Source: Kiritimatiellia bacterium
GTDB lineage: Bacteria > Verrucomicrobiota > Kiritimatiellia > B70-G9
Reading direction: 5' to 3'
Assembly: GCA_012961745.1 (NCBI GenBank)
Contig: DTYT01000192.1
Location: forward strand, 1 to 31,084
Length of the DNA: 31,084 bases
This document shows positions 8,630 through 16,696 of the stretch, piece after piece. The notes under the pieces are model-generated. The model saw nothing but the letters and a program-made list of their open reading frames with translations, did not search any database and had not been told where the DNA came from. Both the position numbers and the translations under genes were made by a program. Each line of letters opens with the position of its first letter. The stretch's first letter is position 1.

Positions 8630-10645
8630 ATGACCATCGGTTTTCACCGGCGGAAAGGACCGGCTGATCTCCTTATCCTGCTGGCGCTGGTGGCCTTCGC
8701 GGTCGTGGGCATGCGGACGATTACGCGGAGCGACTTCTGGCGGCATCTGGCCGTGGGAAGGTTGATCGCCGCCGAAGGTATACCGCGCACCGACGTTTTC
8801 TCCTTCACGCGGGCCGGGCAGGCATGGGTCGATACCTCGTGGCTGTACGACCGCCTGCTTTTTTCCCTGTGGCAAGCCGGCGGTGCCCCGGCGGTGGTCA
8901 CCGCGCACGTGGCGCTGCTGGCAGCGGCAATGGGGCTGACAGTGCTTGTGGCACGCCGGCTGGCATCGCCGGGCAGCGTGGCCTTGGCACTGGTGTTTGC
9001 GGCGTGGATGATTGCTCCCGTGTTCGAGGTGGGACCCGCCGTGCCGTCCTTGTTTTTGGTCGCGGTGGTAGTCTGGGCAGCGTCCTCTTGCTGGTCGCCC
9101 TGGCGCCGCGGAATCCTGCTGGGAGCGGTGCAGGTGCTGTGGACGAATATTCACCGCGGATTCCTGCTCGGCCCGGCCGTCTGCCTGTTTTTCGCTGCTG
9201 AGGCGGGTGTGCGTGGTTTCCGGAGCCGCGACCGGGATATGCTCCGCAGGGGAGGGGCGCTGGCTACGACGGCGGTCGTCATGCTGGCCCTTACCCTGGT
9301 CAACCCGTATGGTCTGCGGATGCCGGGGGCGGCACTGAGCGGGATATTCGACCCGGCGAAGATGTTTGCACTATCCTGGATTTCGCCCTTCAGCGGCCAA
9401 TTCCACTGGCCGGTGCCGCGGTGGTTGGTGACCGGCTCGTTGCTGCTGATGGCTGCGGGGTTGTTCGGGTACCAGAAGCGGTTACCCGGGGCGCTTACCG
9501 CCCTTTGCGTCGTTTCGGCGTTCGCGGCGATCCGCTCGATGATCTACGTGAACTACTACTGTGTCCTTGCTCTTCCCTTCTGGGCGGCCAGTTTGCAGAC
9601 CGTCGGCGATCTGGCCGGGGCGCGGATGAGCGAGGGCTTCCGGCGCAGGTTGGTTATTTTGCCGGGGAGGGTTTTACTGGTGGGGATTGCATTGGCGACG
9701 ATGTCGTATTTCGCCCGCGGCCGGTACTACGTCAGCTCGGGAAGTGCCGCGCGGTTCGGACTGGGAGTGGAAACGGATTTGTGGCCTTCGGCGGCCGCGG
9801 AGGTCCTTGCGGAAGCGGCGTTTCCCGAGAGAGCCGTGAACATCGCCGCGGATGGCGACTATCTGATGTGGGCATTGCCGGGACGCAAGGTGTTCACCGA
9901 TACGCGAACTCTTCTGTACGGCCGCGGCTTCTACGAGGAGCTACACGGCCCCGTGCTGATGGGCGAGGAGTCGGAGCGCCAGAGGATCGTGGGGCGCTGG
10001 GGAACCGACGTGATCATACTGAATACTTGCCGAAGATACAGCAGCATGGCATTACGCAATCTACTGGCGGGCGGGCACTGGTTGCTGGTGTACTTCGATG
10101 GGAGCACGGCGATCCTGCTGAGTGCTTCGGAGCAAGCCCAGCGGATGGTCTCCAACGAAATGCAGATTTCCGGCCTGCGGCTCCTGGACCAGGCGCGAGC
10201 GGAATATTCCCGCCGCTTGAGCTCGGGCGGAGCCAGGAGAAACCCGCCCCGGCTGATCGGAGCCGCGCAGGTCCTCATGAGCATGGCCCAGTATGAGGAA
10301 GCGGCACAGCTGTACGATATGTTGACTCGTGGCAGCCCGCGATTTGCGGCGGGGTGGAGTAACCTGGGCATCTGTTACGTGCATCTCGGACATGCCCGGG
10401 AGGCTCTCCGGGCCCTGCAGCGGGCCGTCAGGCTGCGGCCGAAGAACTTTATCGCCTGGCTCTGGATGAGCCGGGCGGCCGCGATGGCTGGGGAGGAGGG
10501 AATGGCGCGCCGCGCATACCGACGGGCCTACCGGCTGGACAGCGCGGCGGCGGTGGCATTCGGGAACCCGCTGGCTGGGGATACGAACCGCAATGCGGGC
10601 GTGCGGAGTGACGCCGGCCCACAAGCGGCGGGGAATGCTAGATAG
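8630..10645 (+). CDS. Polytopic membrane protein, GT-C-like, with C-terminal TPR repeats
   Basis: A 671-residue protein. An N-terminal membrane helix (about 13-30) is followed by the loop motif DFWRHLAVG (D35, H39) and PRTDVFSFT. This arrangement occurs in a family of large bacterial membrane proteins resembling GT-C lipid-linked sugar transferases such as the ArnT/PMT type. About nine to ten more hydrophobic segments run to about residue 360. A soluble domain of about 390-510 carries DTRTLLYGRGFYEEL. Two TPR-like helical pairs follow at about 560-640 (WSNLGICYVHLGHAREALR). The ATG is supported by GGAGG at 8619-8623, six bases upstream. The gene lies 142 bases after the giant gene on the same strand. 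A sugar-transfer role in envelope glycosylation is possible, but no substrate is indicated. Confidence 0.75.
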   Translation: MTIGFHRRKGPADLLILLALVAFAVVGMRTITRSDFWRHLAVGRLIAAEGIPRTDVFSFTRAGQAWVDTSWLYDRLLFSLWQAGGAPAVVTAHVALLAAAMGLTVLVARRLASPGSVALALVFAAWMIAPVFEVGPAVPSLFLVAVVVWAASSCWSPWRRGILLGAVQVLWTNIHRGFLLGPAVCLFFAAEAGVRGFRSRDRDMLRRGGALATTAVVMLALTLVNPYGLRMPGAALSGIFDPAKMFALSWISPFSGQFHWPVPRWLVTGSLLLMAAGLFGYQKRLPGALTALCVVSAFAAIRSMIYVNYYCVLALPFWAASLQTVGDLAGARMSEGFRRRLVILPGRVLLVGIALATMSYFARGRYYVSSGSAARFGLGVETDLWPSAAAEVLAEAAFPERAVNIAADGDYLMWALPGRKVFTDTRTLLYGRGFYEELHGPVLMGEESERQRIVGRWGTDVIILNTCRRYSSMALRNLLAGGHWLLVYFDGSTAILLSASEQAQRMVSNEMQISGLRLLDQARAEYSRRLSSGGARRNPPRLIGAAQVLMSMAQYEEAAQLYDMLTRGSPRFAAGWSNLGICYVHLGHAREALRALQRAVRLRPKNFIAWLWMSRAAAMAGEEGMARRAYRRAYRLDSAAAVAFGNPLAGDTNRNAGVRSDAGPQAAGNAR

Positions 10646-10685
10646 AGACGGTGCGCCGGAAGGCAGGGGAACGCGGAGGAAAAGC

Positions 10686-12110
10686 TCACGATGGGTCTGA
10701 ACCGCGCGGGCCGCCCGGGGACTGAGGTTCCCGGAGGCTCGGCGCCGGCCGCGGGATGAAATGGCCGTAACCAGGAGAGAGCAACACCTGGCCTTCGCGC
10801 ACGGCAATCCTCCCGCGCAGGATCACCATGCTGATCCGTCCTTTTACTTTCCAGCCCTCGTAGGGTGAGTAGTCGACTTTCATTGCATGCCGGGATGCGG
10901 AGATAGTCTCCTCGACCGCAGGGTCGAAGATCACAAGGTCCGCATCGCTTCCGATTTGCAGGGAGCCTTTTCGCGGGTATAGGCCGAAGATCTTGGCGGG
11001 GGCGGCGGCGGCGATTTCCACCATCCGGTTTAGGGATATGCGGTAGGGGCATACCCCATGGGTGTATAGGAGTCGGATGCGGTCCTGGATCCCGGGCAGT
11101 CCGTTGGGAACCCGGGTAAAATCGTTCAGGGCACGGTCCTTCTGCCCATGCAGGTTGAAGGGAGCGTGATCGGTCCCCACCGTATCGATCGAACCGGTAG
11201 ACAGGGCGGTCCAGAGCGCATGGCGATCCTCGGGATTCCGCAGGGGCGGTGACATCACATACTTGACCGCCTCTTCCGGCGGAAGCTCGGTGTAACTTCG
11301 ATCAAGGAGCAGGAATTGGATCAAGGTCTCCACGAAGACCGGGTATCCCTGACGCCGAAATTCCATCGCCACGTCCAGCGCCTGGCGACAGCTCAGATGG
11401 GCGACATATGCGCGCGCGCCGGTCAGGGCGGCGAGACAGAGAAAGTGGTGTGTTCCGTCCCGCTCCACCAGCGGTGGCCGGCTCTCATAGTGCCAGCGCA
11501 TGGCGCGTTTACCCGAGTTATGCAGTCGCTTACGGCGGAGTTCGATTACCTCGGCGTTTTCGCAATGGGCGATGGTTGTAAGATTGCGTTGCGCTGCGTA
11601 TTCGAGCAGCTCATACAATTCCGCATCCGGCAAGGCCAACTCATCGTGATACGCGAGATGAACCTTGAGGGAGGTAATGCCTTTCTCCACGACCCGGTCC
11701 AGCTCAGACGCGATCTGCTTATCAAAGCGGGTTACGGCCATATGGAAGGAATAGTCGCAGATGGCATCTCTCGCCTTGTCCGACCAGATCCGCAGAGCGT
11801 CTCCGGGTGACTGGTCCCTGGCAGGGATCACGAATTCGATGAAGGAGGTAGTCCCCCCCAGTAACGCCGCGCGGCTCGCCGTGATGTGGTCGTCGGTAGC
11901 GAATGTTCCGGCCGCCGGCAGATAGACATGCACGTGGGGATCCACGAAACCGGGGAAAACGAGCATGCCGGAGGCGTCCACGGTCTCGCAGCCGGAAAGC
12001 GGAGGGAAGCCGTCCCTGATGGCGACTATTCGCCCATCGCGGCACAGGATGTCGGCATTGAACGTCCCGGAGTCGGTAACCAGCCTTCCATTTCGTACGA
12101 GCAATTTCAT
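10686..12110 (-). CDS. hydA: Dihydropyrimidinase / D-hydantoinase (amidohydrolase)
   Basis: A 474-residue cyclic amidohydrolase that opens dihydropyrimidine or 5-substituted hydantoin rings in the cytoplasm. The binuclear metal site is complete: H59 and H61 in DPHVH, the lysine to be carboxylated K149 in SLKVHLAY, H182 in AHCEN, H238 in AHLSC and D314 in GTDHAPF. Y154, S287 (SPPLR) and N336 (NGLPG) fit the substrate-binding residues of the family. Dihydroorotases have an Arg shortly after HxH (HxHxR); this protein has Y63-L64-P65 there, so it is not the PyrC missing from the nearby pyrimidine genes. The last ~20 residues are Pro/Gly-rich and probably disordered. It stands alone, convergent with the membrane protein gene and divergent from the pilin-like genes. 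Exact substrate unknown. Confidence 0.9.
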   Translation of the reverse strand: MKLLVRNGRLVTDSGTFNADILCRDGRIVAIRDGFPPLSGCETVDASGMLVFPGFVDPHVHVYLPAAGTFATDDHITASRAALLGGTTSFIEFVIPARDQSPGDALRIWSDKARDAICDYSFHMAVTRFDKQIASELDRVVEKGITSLKVHLAYHDELALPDAELYELLEYAAQRNLTTIAHCENAEVIELRRKRLHNSGKRAMRWHYESRPPLVERDGTHHFLCLAALTGARAYVAHLSCRQALDVAMEFRRQGYPVFVETLIQFLLLDRSYTELPPEEAVKYVMSPPLRNPEDRHALWTALSTGSIDTVGTDHAPFNLHGQKDRALNDFTRVPNGLPGIQDRIRLLYTHGVCPYRISLNRMVEIAAAAPAKIFGLYPRKGSLQIGSDADLVIFDPAVEETISASRHAMKVDYSPYEGWKVKGRISMVILRGRIAVREGQVLLSPGYGHFIPRPAPSLREPQSPGGPRGSDPS

Positions 12111-12184
12111 GGTTCATCCGGCTCGTCAGCATACTACCCGATATCAACCAGCGCGTCGAGTCGGGCTGGAAGCGCCGGAATCCC

Positions 12185-12198
12185 TCTCAAAATTGAGA
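12185..12198. promoter_or_regulatory. Short palindrome in the divergent intergenic region
   Basis: TCTCAA and TTGAGA form a perfect 6-base inverted repeat around AA, in the 235-base gap between the hydantoinase gene (leftward) and the first pilin-like gene (rightward). The symmetry and AT-rich centre would suit a small operator. No convincing promoter pair could be placed around it, and nothing else was recognised in the gap. Confidence 0.25.
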
Positions 12199-12345
12199 AG
12201 CACCGGGGCACGAATGGAGGGGGCTCAGAACGGAGAAGGAAAAGGGCCGAGAGTTGGTGGTTTTTCGGGGTGGCGTGTCAAGGCCAAATATGAGGCATGC
12301 ATCCTGCTACGCTATAGGGGTGTGGAACAAGGGGGGTTGCCGGAG

Positions 12346-12768
12346 ATGCGACGAGTGCAGCGGCAGCAGGGTATGACCTTGGTGGAAGTGGTGCTGGCGT
12401 TGGTGGTGCTCAGTCTGGTGATGGCGGGTTCGTACCTGCTGGTATCGCGGGCGGCGGCCACCAGCCGGGCGGCCCGGGATCATTATGTGGCGGCGGTGAT
12501 CGCCAAGGATCGGCTGGAAAGGGCCCGAAACTTTGCCTACGGCGACCTGCATCTGTTGGCCGAGGATGAAGTGGTAGTGGACGATACCGGATTGCCTGAC
12601 CCCCAGGGAATGTTCCGGCGAACGACGATAGTGACCACGAACTACGCACCGGACCTGACCAAGATCGAGGTAATCGTTGAGGTGCGGAGCCGGCGGACGG
12701 GGGATTTCACGGCAGGGCAGGAGAGCGTGGCGTCGCTGTTTACCGATTACTACGAGAGGGAAGAGTAG
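12346..12768 (+). CDS. Type IV prepilin-like / minor pseudopilin (GspI/PilV-like)
   Basis: A 140-residue protein with a class III signal. A short basic leader MRRVQRQQG is followed by M10-T-L-V-E14, so prepilin peptidase would cut after G9, and E14 is the conserved Glu at +5. A hydrophobic helix runs to about residue 33 and a small beta-rich domain follows. Size and order (first of a pseudopilin set) suit GspI or PilV. The ATG at 12346 is preferred: AAGGGGGG lies about nine bases upstream and the leader has normal length. An in-frame GTG at 12322 would lengthen the leader and lacks a spaced ribosome site. The stop is two bases from the next start, so the genes are probably co-transcribed. Confidence 0.8.
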   Translation: MRRVQRQQGMTLVEVVLALVVLSLVMAGSYLLVSRAAATSRAARDHYVAAVIAKDRLERARNFAYGDLHLLAEDEVVVDDTGLPDPQGMFRRTTIVTTNYAPDLTKIEVIVEVRSRRTGDFTAGQESVASLFTDYYEREE

Positions 12769-12770
12769 GG

Positions 12771-14855
12771 ATGAAGTCGAGAGCCACAGCGGAAGCAGGT
12801 TTCACTCTGACCGAAATCGCAGTTTCGACCCTGCTTATGGGTATTGTGCTGTTGGTGGTGATCACAAGTTGGCTGTATCTGCTGTACGGGGAGAAACTGA
12901 ATTCCGTCCAGAACGAGCTGGATATCGATGTGCGGACCGCAATGGAGTGGTTGCGCGCCGACCTGCGTCTTACCTCCATGGACAAGGTGTTCTTTCATCC
13001 CGAAGGACCGGGACCTTACGTGGCGGTGAGCTTCCCCATGGCCCGGGATGATGATGGGGACGGCGTGGTGGAGTTGGATGAGAACGACCATATCATTTGG
13101 GACCGGACGGTGATTTATCACCGCTGGGATGCAGTGCCGAACCAGTTGAGGATAACCGTGTTTGATCCCCGGGACAATTCCCTGACCGATGAGCAGCGAC
13201 AGGAGCAGCTTGAGAGCGTGGTGATCCACGGGAACGGCGATTACACGTATAATTCGGGGAACGCGTCCACCATGGCCCTCTTCGAAAACCTGTTTGAGTG
13301 GGCGATATATGCCAAGGCGGCGGTATTCGACGCATATAGTCCCATAGTGACGCGGGCCAAGGATGTGGCACTGGGGTCGATCCTGCTGGACAACGGCGAG
13401 CACGAATTCAGGTTCGAGGTGGTGGGGAAGAACGCTGCCAGCAGCGGGTACAAGATCGGGATCGACACCGTGGTGGTTTCTCCCTGTGGTTATCCTCGCG
13501 AGGCGGAGGCCCAGCTTCCGGTGACGGAGGAATCGGGGGCCTCGGTGGAGACGGAATACATGGAGGAAGGATCTTGGAGTGGTAATTACCAGTTGCTGTT
13601 CCCGGCCACCGACCACGGGCACTACTTCGTTCTGACGATGGAAAATGATCGCTGGGAGGAAACCAATTTCCGGGCCACGGGGAGTGAATGCGAGAATACC
13701 GAGGTGGAATTCGATACGAGTCTCAGCCCGCAGGATTTCGTTGTCCGCCTGGAAGGCGGCCTGGCGGATACCAACTGGTTTGCAGGCGACCAGACCCGGG
13801 ACTTGGATGTGGATTCATCGCAGTACGATGAAATAAAGGGATGTGCGGTCCGGGTGTTGATTCGCGGCGAACAGATGACCGACGGGGGATGGATTGATCA
13901 CGATGGGGGCAATGTGCGGCTGCGCTTTGACGCCGGGTTTCTCCCCTTGACGATACTGGCGGCCTACATTGCCGAGGCTGCCGATCCGACGAATCCCGCG
14001 CCCAATGCCGCGCAGCCCGGGGTACAGCTCTACTTTGGCGGCGCCGAGGAAGTGACCATAGGGACGTGGGGATATGGCTGGGCGCAACCGGCTGCCGGAA
14101 CCTCTTTTCCGATCGAGAAAGAGAAGAGTTACCTGGTCTCGTTTCTGGTTGCCGACGATACAGCGCACGGAACCTCGGAGATATGGCTGGAATCGAGTAC
14201 GAATGCCCCGGGTTGCTACCTGATCCCGAGAACCAACAATCCCACCGAGGCCATGATCCAGCAGGCGGACTGGAGCGGTCTGCCATATGTGGTGACGGAC
14301 AGGCTCTTTGCAGTGAAACACATGGTGACCACCTATGCCACCAACGGCTACTTCGCCTCGCAGATATTTGATACCCACGTGGATGATCCTCAATATACGG
14401 AGATCGACTGGAATGCGGACGTGCCGGCCGGGACCGTGTTGAGCCTCAAGCTCCGCGCCGGGGATGACCCGGCACTGGCGGATGCGCCGGCCTGGAGTAA
14501 CCTGACCGCGCTCAGCGGGCCCGGGGCGATCTCGCTGCCGGCGGGGCGATACGTGCAGTTCCAGGCCCAGCTGCAGTCCAACAACGACCCGGATTTCGAG
14601 GCGTGTGAGACCCCCCGACTGAAGGACGTTACCCTGCGGTGGCAGGGCGAGCGGCGCATAACCGACGTGGGCGGAACATTCACGACCGGACCGGACTACG
14701 GAATTTTCAAACTGCTGGTGGATGGGAATGAACTGAAGAAGGGAGTGCGGGTGGAACTGACCATTTTCGAGGATGTGGCGGGTTTTGCGGGGAAGACCAA
14801 GCGTGTGACCTCTTCAATGGTCGCAGAGGTCGAACCGCGGAACACAGGAAAATAA
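12771..14855 (+). CDS. Oversized prepilin-like protein (GspJ/PilW-like N-terminus, long extracellular region)
   Basis: A 694-residue protein with a prepilin leader MKSRATAEAG, a cut predicted after G10, then F11-T-L-T-E15 and a membrane helix to about residue 38. The next ~100 residues (VRTAMEWLRADLRL) resemble GspJ/PilW, which usually total about 200 residues. Residues 93-104 (DDDGDGVVELDE) fit an EF-hand loop with D93, D95, D97 and E104. The remaining ~500 residues are a beta-rich, Asp/Thr-rich body. Its last part (about 520-640, with FDTHVDDPQYTEIDW and DDPALADAPAWS) resembles sandwich domains of secreted PVC proteins. It lies two bases after the small prepilin gene, and its stop lies inside the ribosome site of the next gene. 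It may cap or decorate a pseudopilus. Confidence 0.75.
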   Translation: MKSRATAEAGFTLTEIAVSTLLMGIVLLVVITSWLYLLYGEKLNSVQNELDIDVRTAMEWLRADLRLTSMDKVFFHPEGPGPYVAVSFPMARDDDGDGVVELDENDHIIWDRTVIYHRWDAVPNQLRITVFDPRDNSLTDEQRQEQLESVVIHGNGDYTYNSGNASTMALFENLFEWAIYAKAAVFDAYSPIVTRAKDVALGSILLDNGEHEFRFEVVGKNAASSGYKIGIDTVVVSPCGYPREAEAQLPVTEESGASVETEYMEEGSWSGNYQLLFPATDHGHYFVLTMENDRWEETNFRATGSECENTEVEFDTSLSPQDFVVRLEGGLADTNWFAGDQTRDLDVDSSQYDEIKGCAVRVLIRGEQMTDGGWIDHDGGNVRLRFDAGFLPLTILAAYIAEAADPTNPAPNAAQPGVQLYFGGAEEVTIGTWGYGWAQPAAGTSFPIEKEKSYLVSFLVADDTAHGTSEIWLESSTNAPGCYLIPRTNNPTEAMIQQADWSGLPYVVTDRLFAVKHMVTTYATNGYFASQIFDTHVDDPQYTEIDWNADVPAGTVLSLKLRAGDDPALADAPAWSNLTALSGPGAISLPAGRYVQFQAQLQSNNDPDFEACETPRLKDVTLRWQGERRITDVGGTFTTGPDYGIFKLLVDGNELKKGVRVELTIFEDVAGFAGKTKRVTSSMVAEVEPRNTGK

Positions 14856-14864
14856 GGAGGTGAT
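14854..14864 (+). promoter_or_regulatory. Very strong Shine-Dalgarno overlapping a stop codon
   Basis: AAGGAGGTGAT matches the classical 16S anti-Shine-Dalgarno complement over 11 bases and lies five bases before the ATG at 14870 (nine from the GGAGG core). The upstream TAA (14853-14855) shares its last two bases with the site, which ties translation of the PilX-like gene to its neighbour. The out-of-frame ATG at 14863 is unlikely to be used. Confidence 0.75.
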
Positions 14865-14869
14865 GCGCG

Positions 14870-16051
14870 ATGAGAGCATCCCCTAAGTCAGGTGATCGGG
14901 GCCGTGGCGGAGCGGCGCTGGTGATCATCATGATCATCATCATGGTGATGGCGATCGCCGGGGCCTCGATGATGGGAATGGCCAGCCAACAGGTCCATTC
15001 CGTCCAGAGGTTGATCAACCGCATCAAGGCGGAGGCCATCGCCGAGGCCGGAGTGGCGGAAGCGTACGCCATCCTGCGGGATGACTTCAGCAAGCGGCAG
15101 GACGATGATGCCTTCCCGGGCAAGGAGTTCGCAGGAGGCGTCTACGATGCGTGCGTGTCGGAGTTCGGGGACGATATGGCCAGGATCTGGTGCAAAGGCG
15201 AGTATCCTGTCCCGGGTGACGACATAGTCGGCTTCTACGTGGGCATGAATGTGAAAGACTTCAGCCCTGGAGGCGAAGGGAACGCACCGCCTACCAGTCC
15301 CTGGGCACACAGCATATTCGTGAACGGAAGGCTTACCCACAATGGTGCCGGCATCCTGATCGGCAGTGTACGCTGCAACAACCGCATCCGCTGTAACGGG
15401 GCCTTCATCTGGGGAACGGACAGTCAGGATTGCGATGTGTATGCGTACACCAGGTTCCGTGCTTGCGGCGTGGCGGTGGTGAAGGGAACGGTCTACTCTC
15501 CGGATATCAAGGTCTGCGGTGTGGATAGCATCCGGGAGAAGGTGATCGGACCTATCGAGCTGGTCGAATTTCCGGTACTGGATCTGACCCCCTACTACCA
15601 GATTGCAGAGGAGCACGGACAGGTTTTCTCCGGACAGACTTACAACGGTTCCCACAGCTGGGGCGAGATTCCCGGCGGCGTGCGATGGTTCAATGGCAAT
15701 CTGAGAGTCAATGGCACCCTCAGCTACGCAGGATGTATCATCGCCACCGGATACATCAAGTTCAACGGGGCGATCAATCAGACGCAGGTCGGTGACCTGC
15801 CGGCGGTGATCAGTCGGGACAGTTATATCAAGGTGAACGGGGCCAGCATCTTCCATGGCTTGATATACGCCGGCGGTGATATCACCTACAACGGCGCCGA
15901 GCTACTGGAGGGAGCCTTACTCTGCGGTGGCAACGCACGGTTCAACGGGGCGTATGGCCAGATCGCCTACTCCTATTCCGAGCCGGGCGGGCCGGAAGAG
16001 GGAGGAGGTGATTCGGACGCCGAGGTTGGAGTGACCGCTTGGTACCGCTGA
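14870..16051 (+). CDS. PilX-like pilus assembly protein with repetitive beta-helix-like body
   Basis: A 393-residue protein. Residues 13-38 (GGAALVIIMIII and on) form one hydrophobic helix, followed by an amphipathic stretch with AEAIAEAGVAEAYAIL, the layout of PilX/GspK N-termini. It lacks the FTLxE processing motif. From about residue 148 to 363 there are repeated short strands with NG(A/x)...G patterns (VNGRLTHNGAG, IRCNGAF, IKFNGAI, IKVNGAS, ITYNGAE, ARFNGAY), as in bactofilin-type or other right-handed beta-helices. Several Cys (C169, C175, C188, C199, C216) fall in the solenoid and could pair. The acidic Gly-rich tail (about 371-382) is probably flexible. It is the third gene of the pilin-like cluster and probably acts in the same complex. 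Confidence 0.7.
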   Translation: MRASPKSGDRGRGGAALVIIMIIIMVMAIAGASMMGMASQQVHSVQRLINRIKAEAIAEAGVAEAYAILRDDFSKRQDDDAFPGKEFAGGVYDACVSEFGDDMARIWCKGEYPVPGDDIVGFYVGMNVKDFSPGGEGNAPPTSPWAHSIFVNGRLTHNGAGILIGSVRCNNRIRCNGAFIWGTDSQDCDVYAYTRFRACGVAVVKGTVYSPDIKVCGVDSIREKVIGPIELVEFPVLDLTPYYQIAEEHGQVFSGQTYNGSHSWGEIPGGVRWFNGNLRVNGTLSYAGCIIATGYIKFNGAINQTQVGDLPAVISRDSYIKVNGASIFHGLIYAGGDITYNGAELLEGALLCGGNARFNGAYGQIAYSYSEPGGPEEGGGDSDAEVGVTAWYR

Positions 16052-16070
16052 TGCGGTCGGCGGAGTTGAA

Positions 16071-16117
16071 CGGCAGGCGACGGCGGGGCCGGCGACGGCT
16101 CTTGCCGCCGCCTGCCG
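16071..16117 (+). terminator. GC-rich stem-loop after the PilX-like gene (no T-tract)
   Basis: GGCAGGCGACGGC (16072-16084) pairs with GCCGCCGCCTGCC (16104-16116) over 12 of 13 positions across a 19-base loop, with one more G-C pair outside. It begins 20 bases after the stop of the PilX-like gene. There is no run of T after it, so it is not a standard intrinsic terminator. It could still protect the upstream message or reduce read-through into the next gene. Confidence 0.45.
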
Positions 16118-16136
16118 CACGGGGTAAACTTCGGCC

Positions 16137-16670
16137 GTGCAGCTGACCGAGTACAGTCCACGACTCATCCGTTATACGTGGATGATGACTTTCTGCGTCT
16201 CGATTGGATGCGGGCTGTGCCCGGCAGCGGAGAAACCGAGCGAAATACTTTCGGGATCGGGCGTGCATACCGGCGCCCTGGCCGCCGGCGCGGCCCGGAT
16301 TTCCGCCGGTGCGACCGGCTCAGTGGAGACATCCTCGACGAATCTCATGGTGAGGGATCCCTTCTGGCCGGTGGGATATTCTCCGGGGCAAGAAGAACCG
16401 GCCAACCTGCCTGCGCCCCAGGTGGAAAAGAGGCCCGAGGCGCCTCCGCGCTGGAAGGAGGCGACCCGCTCGCTCAGGATCAAGGGGGTTTTGAGGGTGT
16501 CCGCGGGGAAGTATGTTGCAATGATCAACGATCGTATCGTCGGAGAAGGGGATCTCATTGAGGCGTTCTTCTCGGGTAGAAAATACCGCTGGCGGATCAA
16601 GTCCGTGAGTCGAGAGGGTGTCGGTTTCCAGCCCCTAGAGAGTGAATTGGTTCGGCCGGCTGCCGAATAG
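16137..16670 (+). CDS. Exported PilP/GspC-like secretion or pilus accessory protein
   Basis: A 177-residue protein from the GTG at 16137. An ATG at 16182 (residue 16) is an alternative, and neither has a clear ribosome site. Residues 13-30 are hydrophobic and end in CPAAE, suggesting an N-terminal signal. A low-complexity linker follows, then RDPFWPVGY (73-81), a motif I associate with PilP/GspC-type proteins in PVC genomes. Residues 113-168 (LRIKGVLRV, VAMINDRIVGEGDLI, WRIKSVS) fit the small beta domain of PilP/GspC that links the inner-membrane platform to the secretin. It is the fourth gene of the pilin-like cluster, 85 bases downstream. Such proteins act in the periplasm. Confidence 0.65.
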   Translation: MQLTEYSPRLIRYTWMMTFCVSIGCGLCPAAEKPSEILSGSGVHTGALAAGAARISAGATGSVETSSTNLMVRDPFWPVGYSPGQEEPANLPAPQVEKRPEAPPRWKEATRSLRIKGVLRVSAGKYVAMINDRIVGEGDLIEAFFSGRKYRWRIKSVSREGVGFQPLESELVRPAAE

Positions 16671-16696
16671 GCCGGCTCCGCCCGGTTTGCGGTGCG

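Noticed and set aside
10686..12110. Reading the amidohydrolase as dihydroorotase (PyrC), given pyrK and pyrD nearby.
   Set aside because: It lacks the Arg of the HxHxR motif and matches dihydropyrimidinase in SLKVHLAY, SPPLR, GTDHAPF and NGLPG.
12296..12322. A possible extended -10 (TGCTACGCT or CTATAG) before the first prepilin gene.
   Set aside because: No acceptable -35 box at the right distance, and the match is weak.
11965..12345. A longer start for the first prepilin gene, extending it upstream to 11965.
   Set aside because: It would overlap the hydantoinase start region and give a ~127-residue leader before the prepilin peptidase site, whereas ATG at 12346 gives a normal 9-residue leader with a ribosome site.
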